DNA from: JAPLVB01 sp964353635
Lineage (GTDB): Archaea > Aenigmatarchaeota > Aenigmatarchaeia > QMZP01
Length of the DNA stretch: 64,000 nucleotides
Reading direction: 5' to 3'
Assembly: GCA_964353635.1 (NCBI GenBank)
Contig: CAYGVS010000001.1
Coordinates: forward strand, 20,337 to 84,336
Below the pieces are notes generated by a model. The model did no database searches. It was not told the DNA's origin and saw only the letters and a program-made list of their open reading frames with translations. Below are positions 60,729 to 64,000 of this stretch, in pieces. The position numbers were made by a program, and so were the translations under genes. Numbering within the stretch: position 1 is the first letter of the stretch; each line of letters begins with the position of its first letter.

Positions 60729-61218
60729 CAAATACCTGTGGGCGACCGCAAGGATGAAATATGTCAAGAAGAAGCAAAAGCAATCTCCTGGATGCCTTTT
60801 CTGCAACATAGCCAAGGATGATCCAGAAACACCAAAGAAGGTCATATGGAAAGGCAAGGATATGATGGTGATTATGAACATCTTCCCTTATAATGTGGGG
60901 CATCTTGAGGTCGTGCCTGTAAGGCATGTGGTCTGGCCGGAGGAGCTGACAAACCAAGAATACCAGTACATGTGGGAGCTTGTGAAGCGTTGTGTCCTGC
61001 TTCTGAAGAAGGCCCTGGGCGCTGAGGCCTTTAACGTGGGAATAAATATGGGAGGAGACCTTTCAGGAGGCTCGATAATGCATCTTCATGTGCAGATAGT
61101 CCCACGGTACAAAAGGGACGCAGGCTTCATGGAGGCAACTGCCTCAACAAAAGTAATGCCTCAGTCCCTGGACCAGACTTTCAGGCAGCTCAAGAAGCAC
61201 GTTTCTGTTCTCAAATGA
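60721..61218 (+). CDS. HIT-family nucleotide hydrolase/transferase
   Basis: 165 residues. CLFCNIAKDD zinc-like start and the histidine triad HLHVQIVPR. The wider spacing resembles Ap4A phosphorylase/FHIT-like members. Splits nucleotide phosphoesters; natural substrate unknown. The start overlaps tpiA by 8 bp; ATG 60754 is a shorter alternative. Confidence 0.88.
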   Translation: MYNKYLWATARMKYVKKKQKQSPGCLFCNIAKDDPETPKKVIWKGKDMMVIMNIFPYNVGHLEVVPVRHVVWPEELTNQEYQYMWELVKRCVLLLKKALGAEAFNVGINMGGDLSGGSIMHLHVQIVPRYKRDAGFMEATASTKVMPQSLDQTFRQLKKHVSVLK

Positions 61219-61542
61219 CTACATCAGATACCAAAGGCAGCTCAACACGATCATCCATTCTATCGCAAGAAGCAGCATCATCGAGGCCACGAGAACGATT
61301 TTGGTCTTCTGGTCAGATTTTATCCGCTCGAAGAACCACCATATCCAGAAGCCGAAGCTAGTGGTTGTTGTGACAAGCCATGAATAGAAGGTGGAAACCA
61401 CTGTAAGCATCGGATCCCCTGTGGAAATTAAGACTGCAAAGAAAACAGCAGCAGCAGCCCCTATGTTCAGGCCTATGCAGTATATTATGGGCCTCCAGGA
61501 AAGTGAAGGCTCCAGCTTCCTGGCTGCCTTGGGAATCTTCAT
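61219..61542 (-). CDS. Three-helix membrane protein of unknown function
   Basis: 107 residues with three membrane helices (IIYCIGLNIGAAAAVFFAVL, VSTFYSWLVTTTTSFGFWIW, IVLVASMMLLLAIEWMIVLS). Aromatic-rich. Not recognised. Stop codon abuts the HIT gene stop. Confidence 0.6.
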   Translation of the reverse strand: MKIPKAARKLEPSLSWRPIIYCIGLNIGAAAAVFFAVLISTGDPMLTVVSTFYSWLVTTTTSFGFWIWWFFERIKSDQKTKIVLVASMMLLLAIEWMIVLSCLWYLM

Positions 61543-61592
61543 AATATTATATGTGGCTTCAAGGCTATAAATTGGCCTTCCAATGCTTTATC

Positions 61593-62003
61593 ATGCTAGT
61601 GAAGGACGTGATGACCAAGAATGTGATATCGGCTCCCAGGGACATGCCTCTGAGGGAAGCGGCTGAGATAATGGCAGACAACCACATAGGCTGCCTGGTG
61701 ATAAAGTCCGGGGGAAAGGTATCAGGCATAATAACAGACAGGGACATACTGGTCTTCATTGCCGATAGTGGCCACAGGAACATAGACCTCTACAAGGTGA
61801 AGGATGCGATGACGGATTACGCGGTCACGATAAGGCCTGGAAATCCTGTGGAGAAGGCAGTGCAGCTCATGACAGAGAACAGGATAAAGAAGATTCCAGT
61901 CGTGGATGATGAGCGGCTCGTGGGCATAATCACCATGAGCGACATAATCTGGGCGCAGCCAAGGCTTCTAAGTCAGATGAAAGGGCTCCAGGAAAGGAAA
62001 TGA
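61593..62003 (+). CDS. CBS-domain pair protein
   Basis: 136 residues from ATG 61593; a longer frame from 61551 has no family support. Two CBS units (VKDVMTKNVISAPRDMPLRE to IITDRDIL; VKDAMTDYAVTIRPGN to IITMSDII). Without a zinc ribbon, unlike the protein at 13177-13707. A stand-alone nucleotide-sensing module. It abuts the convergent ppsA stop codon. Confidence 0.87.
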   Translation: MLVKDVMTKNVISAPRDMPLREAAEIMADNHIGCLVIKSGGKVSGIITDRDILVFIADSGHRNIDLYKVKDAMTDYAVTIRPGNPVEKAVQLMTENRIKKIPVVDDERLVGIITMSDIIWAQPRLLSQMKGLQERK

Positions 62004-64000
62004 CTATCTCCTTTTCAGCTTCCTCTCCTTCTGCGCCACCAGCATTATGGTCTTTATGGCCACATCAGGATTCACGGATATGGAATCAATGCCCTGCTCG
62101 ACAAGGAACTCGCAGAACTCCGGGTAATCTGAAGGGGCCTGGCCGCAAATGCCAACCTTGCGCCTCGGATTATGGTTGTGTGCCTTCTTTATCAGCTCCG
62201 CTATAAGCCTTTTAACGGCAGGATTGCGCTCATCGAAAATCCTTGAAAGCTTTTCTGAGTCCCTGTCTATGCCTAAGGTAAGCTGAGTAAGGTCGTTCGA
62301 CCCTATGGAGAAGCCATCGAATATCTTGGAGAACTCCTCTGCCATAATGATATTGCTGGGTATCTCTGCCATCACATAGAACTTGCACCCGCTCTTCCTG
62401 GAGAGGCCGAACCTCTCGCATTCAGCCAGGACCTTCTTGCCTTCCTCGACAGTCCTGCAGAACGGGACCATCACAATCACGTTCTTAAGGCACATGTCAT
62501 TCCTGACAATCTTGAGAGCCTTGCACTCGAGCTTAAAACCCTCAATATATCCGGGGTCATAGTACCTGGAAGCGCCCCTCCAGCCTATCATGGGATTCTC
62601 TTCCTTGGGCTCGAATTTTTCGCCGCCTCTGAGGCTGGCGTATTCGTTCGTCTTGAAGTCCGAGAGCCGCACTATGACAGGCCTCGGGTAGAAAGCCGCC
62701 GCAATCTTCGCTATTCCCATGGCAAGCGTGTTTATGTACTTCTCTGCCTTGTGGTTCTCGATCAAATAAAGCGGATGGGCGCCTATGTAGCTGCTTATTA
62801 TGAACTCCTGCCTTGCAAGCCCAACCCCTGCCACAGGCAGCTTTGCCAGGGCAAAAGCCTCATCTGGCTCGCCCACATTCACCATTATGTCAGTCCTCGT
62901 CTTCGGAAACTTGGTTATGTCACGCTCCATCACCTGGAATTTCAGAATGCCTGAGTAAATCCTGCCCTCTCCTGTCGAGCAGTCCACTGTTATGCTGTGG
63001 CCGGATTTGAGGACAGAAGTGGCGTCATGCGTTCCTATGACACAGGGGACACCTAACTCTCTGGATACTATTGCGGCATGGCTCGTCCTACCCCCTTTAT
63101 TGGTTACTATCGCAGATGCAATCTTCATGATGGGCTCCCAATCAGGGTCTGTCATGTCTGTAACGAGTACGTCTCCCTTCTTGAACTTGTGAATCTGCTT
63201 CGCTGTCTTGAGGACGTTGGCAGGACCTGCGCCTATCTTAGTCCCAACAGCTATGCCCTTGAGAAGGACTTTGCCCTTTTCCTTGAGCGCATATTCCTTG
63301 TAGATGCTCTTGCTGCTTGTGGAATGCACGGTCTCAGGCCTTGCCTGAACGATATATATCTTGCCGTCTTCCCCGTCAAGCACCCACTCTATATCCATCT
63401 GTTTCTTGTAATGCTTCTCAATAGTCATTCCGTATCTTGCCAGCTCCAGGATTTGCCTGGTTCCAAGGCAGAACTTGTCGATGTCATGCTCAGGGACCCG
63501 GGCCTCCACATTCCTGAACTTCCCTCTGACCAGCTTTACCTTCTTATAGCCAAGCCTCCTCTCAATTATGCCCATCGTAGGCTTGAACACAATGAATTCA
63601 TCAGGTATGACCTTTCCCTGGACAACATATTCCCCAAGGCCATATGAGCCGTTTATCACAACAACCTGGTCAAACCCTGTGTCAGGGTCCAGAGTGAACA
63701 TCACCCCTGCGGCCCCTATGTCGCTCCTGCCCATCTTCTGCACCCCGACAGACAGGCCTATACTGAAGTGGTCGAATCCCTTGTCAACCCTGTAAGAAAT
63801 TGCGCGGTTCGTGAACAGGGACGCAAAGCATTTTTTCACGAACTTTATGAGCCGGACTTCGCCCCTGACATTAAGATAGGTCTCCTGCTGGCCGGCAAAG
63901 CTTGCGTCAGGAAGGTCTTCTGCGGTTGCAGATGACCTGAGGGCCACGTACGGATTCCTGTGATGTCTCCTTTCGCCCAGCTTGTGGTAGGAAGAGATGA
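62004..64000 (-). CDS. ppsA: Phosphoenolpyruvate synthase, 5' end cut by the window
   Basis: Open to the window edge; about 665 codons visible, and the start lies beyond 64000. Begins in the ATP-grasp domain with the conserved VALRSSATAEDLPDASFAGQ. The central phosphohistidine domain has GGRTSHAAIVSRELG, and the C-terminal TIM barrel ends with GSNDLTQLTLGIDRDS and GICGQAPSD. Converts pyruvate + ATP to PEP + AMP + phosphate for gluconeogenesis, or works in reverse in archaeal glycolysis. Confidence 0.95.
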   Translation of the reverse strand, partial: ISSYHKLGERRHHRNPYVALRSSATAEDLPDASFAGQQETYLNVRGEVRLIKFVKKCFASLFTNRAISYRVDKGFDHFSIGLSVGVQKMGRSDIGAAGVMFTLDPDTGFDQVVVINGSYGLGEYVVQGKVIPDEFIVFKPTMGIIERRLGYKKVKLVRGKFRNVEARVPEHDIDKFCLGTRQILELARYGMTIEKHYKKQMDIEWVLDGEDGKIYIVQARPETVHSTSSKSIYKEYALKEKGKVLLKGIAVGTKIGAGPANVLKTAKQIHKFKKGDVLVTDMTDPDWEPIMKIASAIVTNKGGRTSHAAIVSRELGVPCVIGTHDATSVLKSGHSITVDCSTGEGRIYSGILKFQVMERDITKFPKTRTDIMVNVGEPDEAFALAKLPVAGVGLARQEFIISSYIGAHPLYLIENHKAEKYINTLAMGIAKIAAAFYPRPVIVRLSDFKTNEYASLRGGEKFEPKEENPMIGWRGASRYYDPGYIEGFKLECKALKIVRNDMCLKNVIVMVPFCRTVEEGKKVLAECERFGLSRKSGCKFYVMAEIPSNIIMAEEFSKIFDGFSIGSNDLTQLTLGIDRDSEKLSRIFDERNPAVKRLIAELIKKAHNHNPRRKVGICGQAPSDYPEFCEFLVEQGIDSISVNPDVAIKTIMLVAQKERKLKRR

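Overview
The window is a gene-dense stretch of an archaeal chromosome. The archaeal assignment rests on several things read directly: AT-rich TATA boxes about 26 bp upstream of (often leaderless) starts; an archaeal secE-spt5-rpl11 / rpl1-rpl10-rpl12 block; archaeal-type glycyl-, phenylalanyl- and alanyl-tRNA synthetases; Rpo11, NAC, an STT3/AglB oligosaccharyltransferase, an archaeal HMG-CoA synthase/thiolase/DUF35 set, prenyl diphosphate synthase and geranylgeranyl reductase; and a tRNA with bulge-helix-bulge introns. The large Cys-rich surface proteins and general gene content suggest a DPANN-type lineage (Woesearchaeota/Diapherotrites-like), but that is inference and the phylum is not settled. 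The sequence has one scaffold gap (100 N at 20941-21040).

Layout. 1-11.6 kb: end of NAC, a Ca2+-type P-type ATPase, glyS, two family-2 glycosyltransferases, a methyltransferase, pheS-pheT and a MinD-like ATPase. 11.7-13.7 kb: a tRNA-Arg(CCU) with three introns, a Cys-rich lipoprotein/lamin-tail gene broken by one in-frame TGA, and a CBS/zinc-ribbon protein. 13.8-18.2 kb: a tight operon of winged-helix protein, roadblock-like protein, FIST sensor, LuxE-like acyl-protein synthetase and LuxC-like acyl-CoA reductase. 18.2-21.1 kb: KaiC-like ATPase, prenyl diphosphate synthase, and a DNA-binding protein gene bracketed by arrays of the palindrome GCTTAAGC, the right-hand array running into the gap. 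21.2-25.2 kb: secE, spt5 and ribosomal stalk genes, with a membrane-anchored winged-helix gene inserted between rpl11 and rpl1 and a hairpin-rich rpl1 leader.

25.3-31.0 kb: two very large Cys-rich exported proteins, one with a pilin-like N-terminus. 31.1-40.7 kb: alaS, then glycan and nucleotide-sugar genes (AglH-like transferase, ATP-grasp, PIG-L deacetylase, and WbpB/WbpD/WbpE-like enzymes). 40.8-45 kb: mevalonate entry genes and geranylgeranyl reductase. 45-54.7 kb: secF-secD, a sequon-rich CARDB surface protein, two membrane proteins, STT3 and Rpo11. 54.8-64 kb: phosphomannomutase, filamin-like protein, GT4 glycosyltransferase, ADP-dependent sugar kinase, a second MinD-like ATPase, triosephosphate isomerase, HIT, CBS and PEP synthase (cut by the window end).

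Together the genes describe protein export, N-glycosylation and surface-protein production (SecE/SecDF, AglH, Wbp-like sugar enzymes, PMM, STT3, giant surface proteins), isoprenoid lipid synthesis, and archaeal glycolysis/gluconeogenesis. The most unusual items are the three-intron tRNA, a family of small palindromes of which some are translated inside proteins, the GCTTAAGC arrays around a DNA-binding gene, the LuxC/LuxE-FIST operon, and a TGA at a conserved cysteine position.
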